Part shown: positions 1 to 7,495 of the stretch, in pieces
Layout of the letters: every line of letters starts with the position of its first letter
How positions within the stretch are numbered: position 1 is the stretch's first letter
Origin: Candidatus Binatia bacterium
Lineage (GTDB): Bacteria > Desulfobacterota_B > Binatia > UBA9968 > JAJDTQ01
Length of the DNA stretch: 45,842 nucleotides
Reading direction: 5' to 3'
NCBI GenBank assembly: GCA_022827045.1
Contig: JAJDTQ010000202.1
Span: 1 to 45,842, forward strand
Notes under the pieces: model-generated
Told to the model about the DNA's origin: nothing
The model's database searches: none
Seen by the model: only the letters and a program-made list of their open reading frames with translations
Position numbers and translations under genes: made by a program

Positions 1-498
1 CGGCCTCGCGGTGGCCGGGATGTAGAGCGGGATGTTGGTGCGCAGCGGCTTCCAGCCGATGCCGACGTTCTTGAACTTGACGAACTGGCCTTCGTAGTCG
101 ACCTTCTCGCCGGTGAAGAGCAGCCGCATGGACTCGATGTATTCCTTGAGCACCTGAGGGGGATCCTGGTGCTCCATGGCATGGACTCGCGCGTGGCTTC
201 GCGTACAGGCGCCCGGCGCCAGCGTGATGCGCCCGTCGGTCATCTCGTCCAGTGTCATCAACGACTGGGCCATGCAGATGGGCGTGCGCAGGCGGACGAT
301 CTGAGTGGCCCCCAGGGTGACCTTGGAGGTGGCCAGGCCCATGGCCGACAGGGCGGAGACCGAGTCGCGCATGAGCTCGATGGTCTCCGAGAAGAAGCCC
401 ATCTCGAAGCCCCGCTCCTCCGCGCGCCGCATGAGATCGGCGATCTCCCGGACGTTGGTGAACTTTCCGTATCCAAGTGCGAACCCGACTCTGGCCAT
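1..498 (-). CDS. LLM-class flavin-dependent oxidoreductase, C-terminus beyond window
   Basis: The minus-strand frame is open from an ATG at 498 to the window edge, so 166 N-terminal residues are visible. AGGAG seven bases upstream fixes the start (MARVGFALGYGKF). The segments ADLMRRAEERGFEMGFFSE, VTLGATQIVRLRTP and LDEMTDGRITLAPGA follow the order of the luciferase-like monooxygenase TIM barrel, the last matching the family's L-D-x-x-T/S-x-G-R-x-x-L-x-x-G signature. Members use reduced FMN or F420 to oxidise or reduce small organic substrates in the cytoplasm; the substrate cannot be read from this half. The upstream neighbour is divergent. Family assignment is firm, specific reaction unknown. 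Confidence 0.88.
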   Translation of the reverse strand, partial: MARVGFALGYGKFTNVREIADLMRRAEERGFEMGFFSETIELMRDSVSALSAMGLATSKVTLGATQIVRLRTPICMAQSLMTLDEMTDGRITLAPGACTRSHARVHAMEHQDPPQVLKEYIESMRLLFTGEKVDYEGQFVKFKNVGIGWKPLRTNIPLYIPATARP

Positions 499-782
499 GA
501 CGTCTCCTGACTCGTTAAACACAACCGCCCCCGATCGCTCATGTCTCGGCGAGCGCGTTGTACGCGGCTGTGGCCTGTGCCATGCGCCGCCACCGACGAC
601 CCGATGGTCCTGCGCTTAGAGCTCCGGTTGATTCAGAGGAAAGCGGGCGGGCGCTGCGGTGTGCCTGAAGAAAAAATCATTTGTATCCGACCGCTTGCGG
701 TACGTCAAGGAAGGGCCGCCCGTCCGGGACGCGCGGGCGGGCGTTGCGGCGCACCCCGGGATTGCGTAAGCTCTAGCTCACG
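499..782. other. Divergent intergenic region
   Basis: This spacer separates the minus-strand oxidoreductase from the plus-strand HAD gene. It holds a short A-rich stretch near 670 and an imperfect 20-base direct repeat of GCGGGCGGGCG-type sequence at 643-662 and 733-752 (17 of 20 bases match, 90 bases apart). No convincing sigma-70 promoter or small gene is visible. Open frames here have no ribosome site and look like GC-rich noise. Confidence 0.5.
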
Positions 783-1385
783 ATGGTGGGGCTGGACATC
801 GACGGCGTGGTGGCCGACTTTCTCTCCCCGTTCCTTGCTCGTCTCGAAAGGCGCATCGGCAAAGGGCCGATACCGGCGGAATCGCTCCGCAGCGTGCGCC
901 TCTCGGCGCATCCGACGCTGACCGAGGAGGCGGTGAGGGAATGCGCCGAGGCCGTGCGGCAGGACCCCCGGTTCTGGGACGGGCTGGATTCGCTCCTGAG
1001 CCCTGATCAGTGGCGACGGCTGGAGCACCTGAGCGAATGCCGGCAGCTTTCGTTCATCACGCACCGGACCGGGCACGAGAGCTGGGACATCCACGCGGTC
1101 ACCTCCGAGTGGTTTCGGCGGCACGGCATCACGAACCCCGACGTTCACCTGGTGGAGAAGGAGAAGTCCGCGGTGGTGGAGAGGCTCGGCGTGGTGCTGT
1201 TCGTCGACGACAACTACGAGAACTGCCAGGACGTGGCCGAGCATACCGAGGCCCGGGTGCTGATGCCGCACCATCCCTATAACCGCCATTTCTCGCATCC
1301 CGGCGTAACCCGCGTCATGCATTTCAACGAGGTGTTCACGGAGATCGAGCGCTGCCTCGATCTCCGCGCACCGACCCCCGTTTGA
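783..1385 (+). CDS. HAD-superfamily protein, 5'(3')-deoxyribonucleotidase (NT5C)-like
   Basis: The 200-residue protein starts MVGLDIDGVVADF, the HAD motif I with nucleophile Asp5 and general acid Asp7. Later it has FITHRTG (motif II Thr region) and LFVDDNYENC (motif IV paired Asp), in the right order for a Mg2+-dependent phosphohydrolase of the NT5C type. Family members dephosphorylate nucleoside monophosphates, but many bacterial homologues are untested. No clear Shine-Dalgarno precedes ATG 783, so the start rests on motif I lying at the extreme N-terminus. Its stop lies 11 bases before the ATG of the racemase-like gene, which suggests co-transcription. Family sure, substrate not. Confidence 0.8.
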   Translation: MVGLDIDGVVADFLSPFLARLERRIGKGPIPAESLRSVRLSAHPTLTEEAVRECAEAVRQDPRFWDGLDSLLSPDQWRRLEHLSECRQLSFITHRTGHESWDIHAVTSEWFRRHGITNPDVHLVEKEKSAVVERLGVVLFVDDNYENCQDVAEHTEARVLMPHHPYNRHFSHPGVTRVMHFNEVFTEIERCLDLRAPTPV

Positions 1386-1396
1386 GGAGGCTCATC

Positions 1397-2122
1397 ATGT
1401 ACGGTTGGCGAGCACGTGTCGGCCATGTGGCTCCGTCCCGCGGAGACACCCTCGTTTACGAGTTCTACCGGATGCTGCCCGAGGGTTTTCAACTGCTCAA
1501 CAGCACCGGCACCATCCGGCAACTGGTGGACGCCGACTTCGAGCGGCAGCTCGAACGCATCGAGGAGGCGGCCCTGGACTTGGTGGACAACGGCTGCGAC
1601 GTGATCATTCTCGGCGGCTCCCCGCTCTTCACAAAGCTGGGCTACGGCAGCGACACCGAGATGGGGCAACGCCTCACCGAGAAGACCGGCGTTCCCATCA
1701 CCGCCGGCATCACCGGCGAGGTGGAGGCGCTGAAGGCCATGGGGCTCCACAGCCTTGTCGTCGCCACCCCCCACGAGGACGAGCTGAACGCCCGCATGAA
1801 GGCCTTTCTCGAGGCTTCCGGCTTCGAGGTGCTGCAGATCGAGGGCTATGGCGTGCGCAAAAACTCCGCCATTTCGGACCTGCCCGTGCACGCCTCCTAC
1901 AAGATCGCCAAGCGCCTCTACGAAAAGGCCCCCGAGGCGGACGGCATCTTCGTCCCCTGCCCCCGTTGGCCCACCATCGAGGACGTGGAGCTGCTGGAGC
2001 AGGAGATCGAGAAGCCGGTGGTCACCAGTTGCCAGGCCTACATCTGGTACGCGCTGAAGTTGATCCGCATCAGGGAGAGTGTGACGGGCTACGGACGGTT
2101 GATGGGCAGTCTCGCGGCGTGA
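1397..2122 (+). CDS. Asp/Glu racemase superfamily protein (maleate isomerase / arylmalonate decarboxylase-like)
   Basis: A longer frame opens at TTG 1382, but GAGGAGG at 1384-1390 sits six bases before ATG 1397, so 1397 is chosen (241 residues, MYGWRARVGHVAPS). The fold markers are DVIILGGSPLF in the first half and GIFVPCPRWPTI in the second. Racemases of this superfamily use two cysteines. Here the first position is Gly73-Gly74-Ser75 and only Cys188 is kept, the pattern known for arylmalonate decarboxylase (Gly74/Cys188) rather than a racemase. Maleate isomerase-like chemistry remains possible. The stop overlaps the GTG of the next gene (GTGA), so the two are translationally coupled. Confidence 0.78.
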   Translation: MYGWRARVGHVAPSRGDTLVYEFYRMLPEGFQLLNSTGTIRQLVDADFERQLERIEEAALDLVDNGCDVIILGGSPLFTKLGYGSDTEMGQRLTEKTGVPITAGITGEVEALKAMGLHSLVVATPHEDELNARMKAFLEASGFEVLQIEGYGVRKNSAISDLPVHASYKIAKRLYEKAPEADGIFVPCPRWPTIEDVELLEQEIEKPVVTSCQAYIWYALKLIRIRESVTGYGRLMGSLAA

Positions 2123-3102
2123 CCACGGGAGTGGGCCTTCATCCATCGGTGGACATCCATGCCCATCCGGGGCGTTTTCACCGGGACAACACCGGTTTGG
2201 ACCAGCGTGTCCTGGAAATGGCTCGGGGCGGCCTGAGCGCCGCCTTCTTCTGCGTGAGCACCGATCGTGCCATCATCCGCCGTGACCGCCAGTCCGGCAG
2301 GATCCGGGCGCAGCGGAAGTTCGAGCCCGGGGAATCGTACGGCGACACCTACGCCCGCTTCGCCGTGCTCGACCCGTGGTTCGACCAAGGCCGGCTCTTG
2401 CGGGTGCTGGGGCCCGACGACGTCCTGGACGCCAAACGATCACGCCGGCCCGGCGCCATCCTCGCCGCGGAGGGAGCCGACTTTCTAGAAGAACGTCTCG
2501 ACCGCGTCCAGGAAGCATTCGAGCATGGCATCCGCTCGATCCAACTCGTCCACTACAACATCAACGCCGTCGCCGACATCCAGACCGAGGAGCCGCGGCA
2601 CCACGGCCTGACGCCGTTCGGTGCCAAGGTGATCCGAGAGATGAACCGCGTCGGGTTGGTCGTAGACGTCGCCCACGCCACCAAGCAGGTGACCCGCGAC
2701 GTGGTTGACATCACCACCCGGCCCATCATCCTGAGCCACACCGCGCTCCGCCGCACACCGCGCAAGTACACACGCTTCATCTACGCCGACCACGCAAGAC
2801 TCATCGCCTCGACCGGCGGCGTCATCGGCGTCTGGCCCGCCGGCCGTGGCGGCCTGGAACGGTGGATCCGCCGTTTCAGGAGGCTCGCCGACCTGGTGGG
2901 CCCCGAGCACCTCGCCGTGGGCACCGACATGGACGGGCTGAACAACACCGTCTTCGACGACTACGGCGAGTTGCCGGACCTGGCGGCAGGGCTGCTGGCG
3001 GCCGGTTTCTCCAAGAGCGAAGCTTCAGGTATTTTGGGCGGGAACTTCATGCGGGTGTTCCGGACGATCAGCGAGAGGAGCGACGGCGCCGGACAACCAT
3101 GA
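2119..3102 (+). CDS. Membrane dipeptidase-like protein (peptidase family M19)
   Basis: The start is GTG 2119, overlapping the previous stop; the frame stays open far upstream only because it shadows the racemase gene. The 327-residue product has the renal-dipeptidase landmarks: DIHAHPGRF near the N-terminus, ILAAEGADFL (bridging Glu), VVDVAHATKQV and PIILSHTALRR (two metal His), and AVGTDMDGL near the C-terminus. Family members are di-zinc amidohydrolases cleaving dipeptides, often D-amino-acid containing. The first ligand pair reads His-Ala-His where the family usually has His-x-Asp, so activity may differ. No signal peptide is seen, so it should act in the cytoplasm, probably with its coupled neighbour. 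Confidence 0.85.
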   Translation: MTTGVGLHPSVDIHAHPGRFHRDNTGLDQRVLEMARGGLSAAFFCVSTDRAIIRRDRQSGRIRAQRKFEPGESYGDTYARFAVLDPWFDQGRLLRVLGPDDVLDAKRSRRPGAILAAEGADFLEERLDRVQEAFEHGIRSIQLVHYNINAVADIQTEEPRHHGLTPFGAKVIREMNRVGLVVDVAHATKQVTRDVVDITTRPIILSHTALRRTPRKYTRFIYADHARLIASTGGVIGVWPAGRGGLERWIRRFRRLADLVGPEHLAVGTDMDGLNNTVFDDYGELPDLAAGLLAAGFSKSEASGILGGNFMRVFRTISERSDGAGQP

Positions 3103-3199
3103 GGAAAGTCCCAGGGCGACCCTCGAGTAGCATCCGCTAGATCGTGCTCCGGCACGAAGCGTTCTTGGGCAAACGGTTGAACCCAATCTCGGAGTAGAA

Positions 3200-4027
3200 A
3201 TGACAACTCGGATTACTGTCGCATGGACGTTGGCCAGCATCCTCGTGTTGGGTGGGGTCTGGCCGCCGCATCACTACGCAAAGGACTTCCCGCCACTGGA
3301 ACCACCGGGAGTTCATGCGAGGATCTTTGACAGCCTGGAGAGGAAGATTGCGGCCTGCGATCCCACGACTGACGTACAGCGTTGCGTCCTCGATACAATA
3401 TGGGAAACAGCCGATGTAACCGCCGACGGCAAGGTCAGCGTTGCTGAAATCAATCGCCTATTCCGAATAGTCGCGGGTGGAGTAGCATACCAAACCTATG
3501 TTGCCGATCGCAAAAGCATGACCGCCCGACGAGGGTTTGCTTCCGTTGAACCACCGGAGAACCATGAATTGGACTTCGTGATCGTGGCAGGTTCAGTCGG
3601 AGCGTTCGTAACAGCACCGCTGATCGCCAATTTCGACTACGACTCCGACGGTATGCTCTCACGGACCGAGATCCTTGGAGATTCGGACTTCGCCAATCTC
3701 GTATCCGAAGTCGAGAGACAGCGGAAGCGGTTCCCTGAGCGTCTGGTCGAAGCTTTCGAGCGCTGGAGACGTGAAATGTTCGGGACAGATGCTCAAAGAA
3801 GCGGACGTCCGGCGACAGAGCGTCGCGAGAGACACGGCAAACCGACGGAACGGGATCTGCTGGCTGAGTTCTGCGCGGTGGTGCCGCAATCCGCGCTCTG
3901 CCGGGACGACAAAACGGGACAGGAGACGAGAAAGCGCCGCGAGCAAGAACCGGCAACTGCGGAGCGTCAAAAATTGGCCGAGTTCTGCGCCGAAGTCCCT
4001 CAATCCGTGCTCTGTCGCGACCTCTAG
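3200..4027 (+). CDS. Secreted or membrane-anchored EF-hand protein with duplicated C-terminal cysteine motif
   Basis: ATG 3200 follows GGAG by five bases. Residues 5-20 form a hydrophobic segment (signal peptide or anchor). Two canonical calcium loops are visible: DVTADGKVSVAE at 72-83 and DYDSDGMLSRTE at 146-157, with acidic or oxygen ligands at positions 1, 3, 5, 9 and 12. After a charged linker, a near-identical motif occurs twice: LAEFCAVVPQSALCRD (221-236) and LAEFCAEVPQSVLCRD (259-274), each with two cysteines eight residues apart. Base composition is visibly less GC-rich than the flanking genes, a hint of transfer. Calcium binding in the envelope is inferred; no known family recognised beyond the EF hands. 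Confidence 0.7.
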   Translation: MTTRITVAWTLASILVLGGVWPPHHYAKDFPPLEPPGVHARIFDSLERKIAACDPTTDVQRCVLDTIWETADVTADGKVSVAEINRLFRIVAGGVAYQTYVADRKSMTARRGFASVEPPENHELDFVIVAGSVGAFVTAPLIANFDYDSDGMLSRTEILGDSDFANLVSEVERQRKRFPERLVEAFERWRREMFGTDAQRSGRPATERRERHGKPTERDLLAEFCAVVPQSALCRDDKTGQETRKRREQEPATAERQKLAEFCAEVPQSVLCRDL

Positions 4028-4061
4028 CGGAGTTCAGGTCTCATACACGGAGTTTGGATGA

Positions 4062-5216
4062 TCATCCCAGCTCCAGCTTGTAGAACCGCTGGGCGTTGCC
4101 GCCCAGGAGGGCGTCCCTCTCTTCCCGCGTAATGGAGTCGTTGTTCTTGATGGCGTCCACCCTGCCCCAGTCCATGTCGCTGTGGGGGTAGTCGCTGGCG
4201 TACATGAGCGAGCCGGCGCCGACCTGGTCGATGATGGAACGCAGGTTCTCGTCGTCCTCGAAGCCCGAAAGAATGCGTCCGGCGAGGATGTCCTCCATGG
4301 GCTCCCGGATGGTTTCCGGCAGGGTGTAGGGCGCCCGGCCCCAGTTGCCCTCGTGGCGTCCGTCGCCGCGCGGCCCCCGGACGTGCTCGATGTGCTTGCC
4401 GACCCACCAGGCCCAGTAGGGGAACCAGGTGGCGCCGATCTCCAGGAACGCGCAGCGTAGGTTGGGATAGCGGGCCAGGATGCCCAGGCGCACCACCGAC
4501 ATCATCCCTACCATCATGGAGAAGGGCATGGCGGTGACGTGGGTGGAGAAGAAGTCGGTGAAGCAGTCGGCCCACGGCGTGTCGTGCATGCCGGTGACCG
4601 CGTGGAAGCCGATGGGGGTGTCGATCTCGTCCACGGTGGCGAAAAACGGCTCGTATTCGGGGCCGTGAAGGGGGCGGTTGCCGGCCATGCCGGGCAACAG
4701 CACGCCCGCCAGGCCCAGTTCTCCCACCGCCCTTCTCGCCTCCTCCGCGGCTCCCGCCGGGTCCTGGATCGGCACCATGGCGATGGCGTTGAGACGCTTG
4801 CTGGCCTGGGAGCACTGCTCGGCCACGTAGTTGTTGTAGGCGCGGCACACGGCGCCGGCCAACTCCGCGTTCTCCAGGTCGAACACCCACACGAGCGCCG
4901 TCGGAAACACCACCTGGTAGTCCACGCCCATCAGGTCGAGGTCGTCGAGGCGGCCGGGGATGTCGTCCAGTGAGTTGTCGCGGGCCTTCATCTGCTTGTG
5001 CCGCGGCGTGGGATAGTTGAATCCGCCGCCGCCCACGCCCCGTGAGAAGGGGATCCGCGGCACCACCCTTCCCTCGGCCACCCAGCGTCCCTGGTCCCGG
5101 GGCTCTCCGGGCATGTCGATGACTCGCGGCCGGAGCGCGTGGAACTCCTTCTCGATGTAGCGGTCGAACAGGTCGAAGGGTTCGTGCAGATGGCCGTCGG
5201 AGTCGATGGTCAGCAT
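4062..5216 (-). CDS. Amidohydrolase family protein (COG2159 / ACMSD-like)
   Basis: The frame opens at 5246, but GGGAGG just upstream of ATG 5216 makes that the likely start (384 residues, MLTIDSDGHLHEPFD). The N-terminal DGHLH supplies the H-x-H metal ligands; PIGFHAVTG carries another His and LMYASDYPHSD near residue 330 the late Asp, the layout of the metal-dependent amidohydrolase_2 family. Members decarboxylate or hydrolyse aromatic and small organic acids in the cytoplasm. The W-rich stretch TWFPYWAWWVGKHIEH is common in the subgroup found with catabolic genes of environmental bacteria. Function beyond the family cannot be stated. Confidence 0.87.
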   Translation of the reverse strand: MLTIDSDGHLHEPFDLFDRYIEKEFHALRPRVIDMPGEPRDQGRWVAEGRVVPRIPFSRGVGGGGFNYPTPRHKQMKARDNSLDDIPGRLDDLDLMGVDYQVVFPTALVWVFDLENAELAGAVCRAYNNYVAEQCSQASKRLNAIAMVPIQDPAGAAEEARRAVGELGLAGVLLPGMAGNRPLHGPEYEPFFATVDEIDTPIGFHAVTGMHDTPWADCFTDFFSTHVTAMPFSMMVGMMSVVRLGILARYPNLRCAFLEIGATWFPYWAWWVGKHIEHVRGPRGDGRHEGNWGRAPYTLPETIREPMEDILAGRILSGFEDDENLRSIIDQVGAGSLMYASDYPHSDMDWGRVDAIKNNDSITREERDALLGGNAQRFYKLELG

Positions 5217-5312
5217 GGTTACCTCCCGGATGGCCTCGAAGTTCACGGGCCTGGTGTCGGGGACGAGGAGACGCTTGCGCGCGCCCGGTGGGTCAACCGA
5301 TTCCGTCGAAGG

Positions 5313-5570
5313 TCAGGCGCCGAATTTTTCCCATTGCTCGGGGGTGAAGGTCTTGAGCGAAAGCGCGTGAATACGTTCGTCGCCGAGCTCGTCCTTGAGC
5401 GCGTCATAGACCATCTTGTGCTGGTCGATGAGACCCTTGCCGGCGAAGGAATCGTGCACGATGACCACTTGGTAGTGGTCTCCGCCGCCGGTAAGGTCCT
5501 TGATCATCGGTACCGTGCAACCCGGGAAAACCCGCCCCAGCGTGTCCTCGATCTCTTGTGGCTGGATCAT
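5313..5570 (-). CDS. BolA family protein
   Basis: The frame extends to 5657, but the upstream 29 residues are low-complexity translation of a repeat-bearing spacer. From ATG 5570 the 85-residue product begins MIQPQEIEDTL and carries the BolA signature: DHYQVVIVHDSFAGKGLIDQ and the late DERIHALSLKTF with the conserved His. BolA-like proteins pair with monothiol glutaredoxins in iron-sulfur cluster handling. No glutaredoxin is adjacent, but the next gene upstream on the same strand is a thioredoxin-fold peroxiredoxin, so a redox link is plausible. No strong Shine-Dalgarno is visible. Confidence 0.85.
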   Translation of the reverse strand: MIQPQEIEDTLGRVFPGCTVPMIKDLTGGGDHYQVVIVHDSFAGKGLIDQHKMVYDALKDELGDERIHALSLKTFTPEQWEKFGA

Positions 5571-5645
5571 AGGGGTGGGATTAACACAAAATGGGGGAAC
5601 GGACCACCGAAGACAGGGATTGGCCCCACCCCGGACCCTTCCTGG

Positions 5646-5666
5646 ACCCCGGGTCAAGCCCGGGGT
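5646..5666. repeat. CCCCGGG hairpin repeat
   Basis: ACCCCGGG-TCAAG-CCCGGGGT forms an eight-base-pair stem with a five-base loop. The surrounding CTGGACC...GTGACG resembles a dispersed hairpin element common between genes of many high-GC proteobacteria. It lies between the BolA gene and the peroxiredoxin gene and could stabilise or end the upstream transcript. Only one copy is seen here. Confidence 0.6.
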
Positions 5667-5716
5667 GACGGAAGCGGTCCGGGATTACGGAGCGTTGGTC
5701 CCGAGCCGCGCCGGGC

Positions 5717-6223
5717 TCACGCCTGGCAATCGTAGTCGCTCCGGCACTGCTGGATCATGGCGCGCATGTCGGCCCGCAGCTCCTCGTTGGTGGGCCGGCC
5801 GACGTAGTACCAGCCGTTGTAGATACGGTGGACCGTGAGATCGGGCAGCAGCGAGAAGGCGTATGGAATCGCGATGGTCCCGTGCTTCTTGTCCGAGGTG
5901 TCGACGAGGTCCAGGGCCTCGATAGCCTTGTGCTCGTGGTCGCTCAGGAACGGGAACGTCGCCCCGAGACCGTTTCTGAGCGCTCCGTTGACCTGCGGCG
6001 GGTCGACGCTGACGACGGCGACACGGCAGTAGGCGGAGGGGAGCTCTTCCTGCAGGATGACCAGGTGGCGCAACTGCACCACGCACTTCCCTCACCAGTA
6101 GCCTCGATAGAACACCACGATGAGGGGGAACCTGCCCTCGGTGATCTCCGACAATGCCACCTCCTGGCCCGTCTGGTCCTTGAGAGCCAGATCCGGAAAC
6201 GTCGCCCCGACGGTCTGATTCAT
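5717..6223 (-). CDS. Peroxiredoxin-like selenoprotein (Sec44, UxxC active site)
   Basis: GGAGG before ATG 6223 starts MNQTVGATFPDLALKD, an AhpC/TSA-type N-terminus. The frame runs through LIVVFYRGYW, then TGA at 6092-6094 (codon 44), then GKCVVQLRHLVILQEEL and on to a normal stop at 5717 (168 residues). Related peroxiredoxin-like proteins read FYRGYWCxxCxxQL, so the TGA replaces exactly the first, peroxidatic cysteine, giving U44-G-K-C47. A hairpin at the right distance lies just downstream (6065-6082). The C-terminal half (VHRIYNGWYYVGRPTNEEL) is intact, arguing against decay. Ordinary gene callers would report a 121-residue fragment from 6082. Likely a cytoplasmic thiol/selenol peroxidase. 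Confidence 0.85.
6065..6094 (-). promoter_or_regulatory. Sec UGA codon and bSECIS-like hairpin
   Basis: On the minus strand the UGA (6094-6092) is followed after nine bases by GTGGTGC-AGTT-GCGCCAC (6082-6065), seven consecutive pairs including one G-U, closed by an AGUU tetraloop. The loop begins 16 bases after the UGA and has G at its second position, which fits the published bacterial SECIS rules (loop roughly 16-37 bases downstream, a G among the first two loop bases). It lies within coding sequence, as bacterial SECIS elements do. It is predicted to bind SelB; no sel genes are in the window. Confidence 0.75.
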
Positions 6224-6268
6224 GATTCGCCTCCTTCGAATATTGAAACGTTGCGGCCCGCCGGTCCG

Positions 6269-7372
6269 CTATGGGGCCGGCATGGCCCAGCGCGCCAGCT
6301 CCGGTTCCGCGAGCTCCGCGCCGAGGCCCGCAACGTCCGGAACCGATATCCGCCCTGCCCGCAGGTCCAGCGGCTGCTCCACCACGTCGCCGCCCGTCTT
6401 GAGCGGACCCACCGATTCGCAGCCGTCCATGATGTTGGCGCAGCTTGCGGCCACGTGAATCTCCGCCAGCGTGTTGATGGTCAGGCCGAACCCGTGGCCG
6501 ATGACACACCCGATGCCCGCCGCCTCGGCCATGTGCACCATGCGGACGGTGCGGGTGATCCCGCCCTGCTTCATGACCTTTACCTTGACGATATCGGCGG
6601 CCTCCTTCCGGATCACCTCCACCAGGGTCTCGGGCCCGACGATGGCTTCGTCCGCCATCACCGGGACGTCGATGGCGCGCCGCACCCGCGCCAGGCCGTC
6701 GTAGTCCGCACGGGATACGGGCTGCTCCAGCAGTGCCACGTCCAGGGGGGCGAGAGCCTTGCCCAGGCGAATGGCGTCATCGACGCCGTAGGCCTCGTTG
6801 GCGTCTACGCGAAGCTTCAAACCGCTCCCCACCGCCTCGCGCACCGCCGCCACCCGGTCGCGGTCGACCTCGACCCCCGAGCCGAGCTTGATTTTCACCG
6901 AGCCGAAGCCGGCGTCACGCCAGCCGAGGGCCTCCCGCGCGGCGGAGTCCGGCTCCAGTATGCCGATCCAGCCGTTGAGCCGCACCTCTTCCTTCAGCCG
7001 CCCGCCCAGGAGCGAGTGCGCCGGCTGGTCCAGGGCCCTGCCCTTGAGGTCGAAGAGCGCCATCTCCAGCACGGCCTTTGCGTCCAGATGCCGCGGGAGG
7101 CGGCGGTCCATGAGGTCCAGCGCCGCCGAGAGGTTCAGCGGGTCCCGGCCGGTGAGGTTGGGCGCCAGCGTCCGCACCGCCTTCAGGGTCTCACTGAAAC
7201 TCTCCTCGGAATGTCCCGGATCCGGATCGACGTTGCCGAGCCCCGTGACACCTTCGTCCGTGCGCACGCACACCACGATGCTCTCCTGCCGGGTCTTGGC
7301 ATCGTGTGCGTTGCGGAAGACCCCCTTCAGGGGAATCGCCAGGGGATGGATGTCGATGCCGGTGATTCTCAT
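6269..7372 (-). CDS. Enolase-superfamily enzyme (mandelate racemase / muconate lactonizing type)
   Basis: ATG 7372 begins MRITGIDIHPLAIPLKG, the usual N-terminal cap of this superfamily; the 37 codons upstream look like spacer. The 367-residue protein has the MLE/dipeptide-epimerase layout: GSVKIKLG (K-x-K base), LRVDANEAY, LLEQPV and VMADEAI (Asp/Glu metal ligands), and DIVKVKVMKQGGITR (second catalytic Lys). Both faces of the barrel therefore carry Lys, typical of muconate cycloisomerases, o-succinylbenzoate synthases and dipeptide epimerases. Given nearby M19 dipeptidase and racemase-like genes, a role in amino-acid or dipeptide turnover is possible but inferred. The gene is divergent from the PEP-mutase-like gene. 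Confidence 0.87.
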   Translation of the reverse strand: MRITGIDIHPLAIPLKGVFRNAHDAKTRQESIVVCVRTDEGVTGLGNVDPDPGHSEESFSETLKAVRTLAPNLTGRDPLNLSAALDLMDRRLPRHLDAKAVLEMALFDLKGRALDQPAHSLLGGRLKEEVRLNGWIGILEPDSAAREALGWRDAGFGSVKIKLGSGVEVDRDRVAAVREAVGSGLKLRVDANEAYGVDDAIRLGKALAPLDVALLEQPVSRADYDGLARVRRAIDVPVMADEAIVGPETLVEVIRKEAADIVKVKVMKQGGITRTVRMVHMAEAAGIGCVIGHGFGLTINTLAEIHVAASCANIMDGCESVGPLKTGGDVVEQPLDLRAGRISVPDVAGLGAELAEPELARWAMPAP

Positions 7373-7495
7373 GGGAATTCGGTGGCCATTTGCCGTCGAT
7401 CCGCCCGGCCGCCCGCCTTGGCTTGCGCGGCGACGCGAGCTACTGAATGATACCCACAACCGGCCGGTTGGTCGAACGGTCACGGAGGGGACACT

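Noticed and set aside
499..782. Small ORFs in the first intergenic region
   Set aside because: No ribosome sites, and they overlap each other on both strands; Arg/Cys/Ala-rich translations look like noise.
1405..2118. Upstream extension of the M19 gene giving a 565-residue product
   Set aside because: The added part overlaps the racemase-like gene in another frame and has no homology; GTG 2119 overlapping the stop is the natural start.
5717..6082. Stand-alone 121-residue peroxiredoxin fragment or pseudogene
   Set aside because: The upstream half is in frame, has its own ribosome site, and is joined through a UGA at the catalytic Cys position followed by a hairpin; decay would not be so exact.
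5828..7450. 540-residue plus-strand frame
   Set aside because: Runs across two minus-strand genes and the spacer between them; no domain and no ribosome site.
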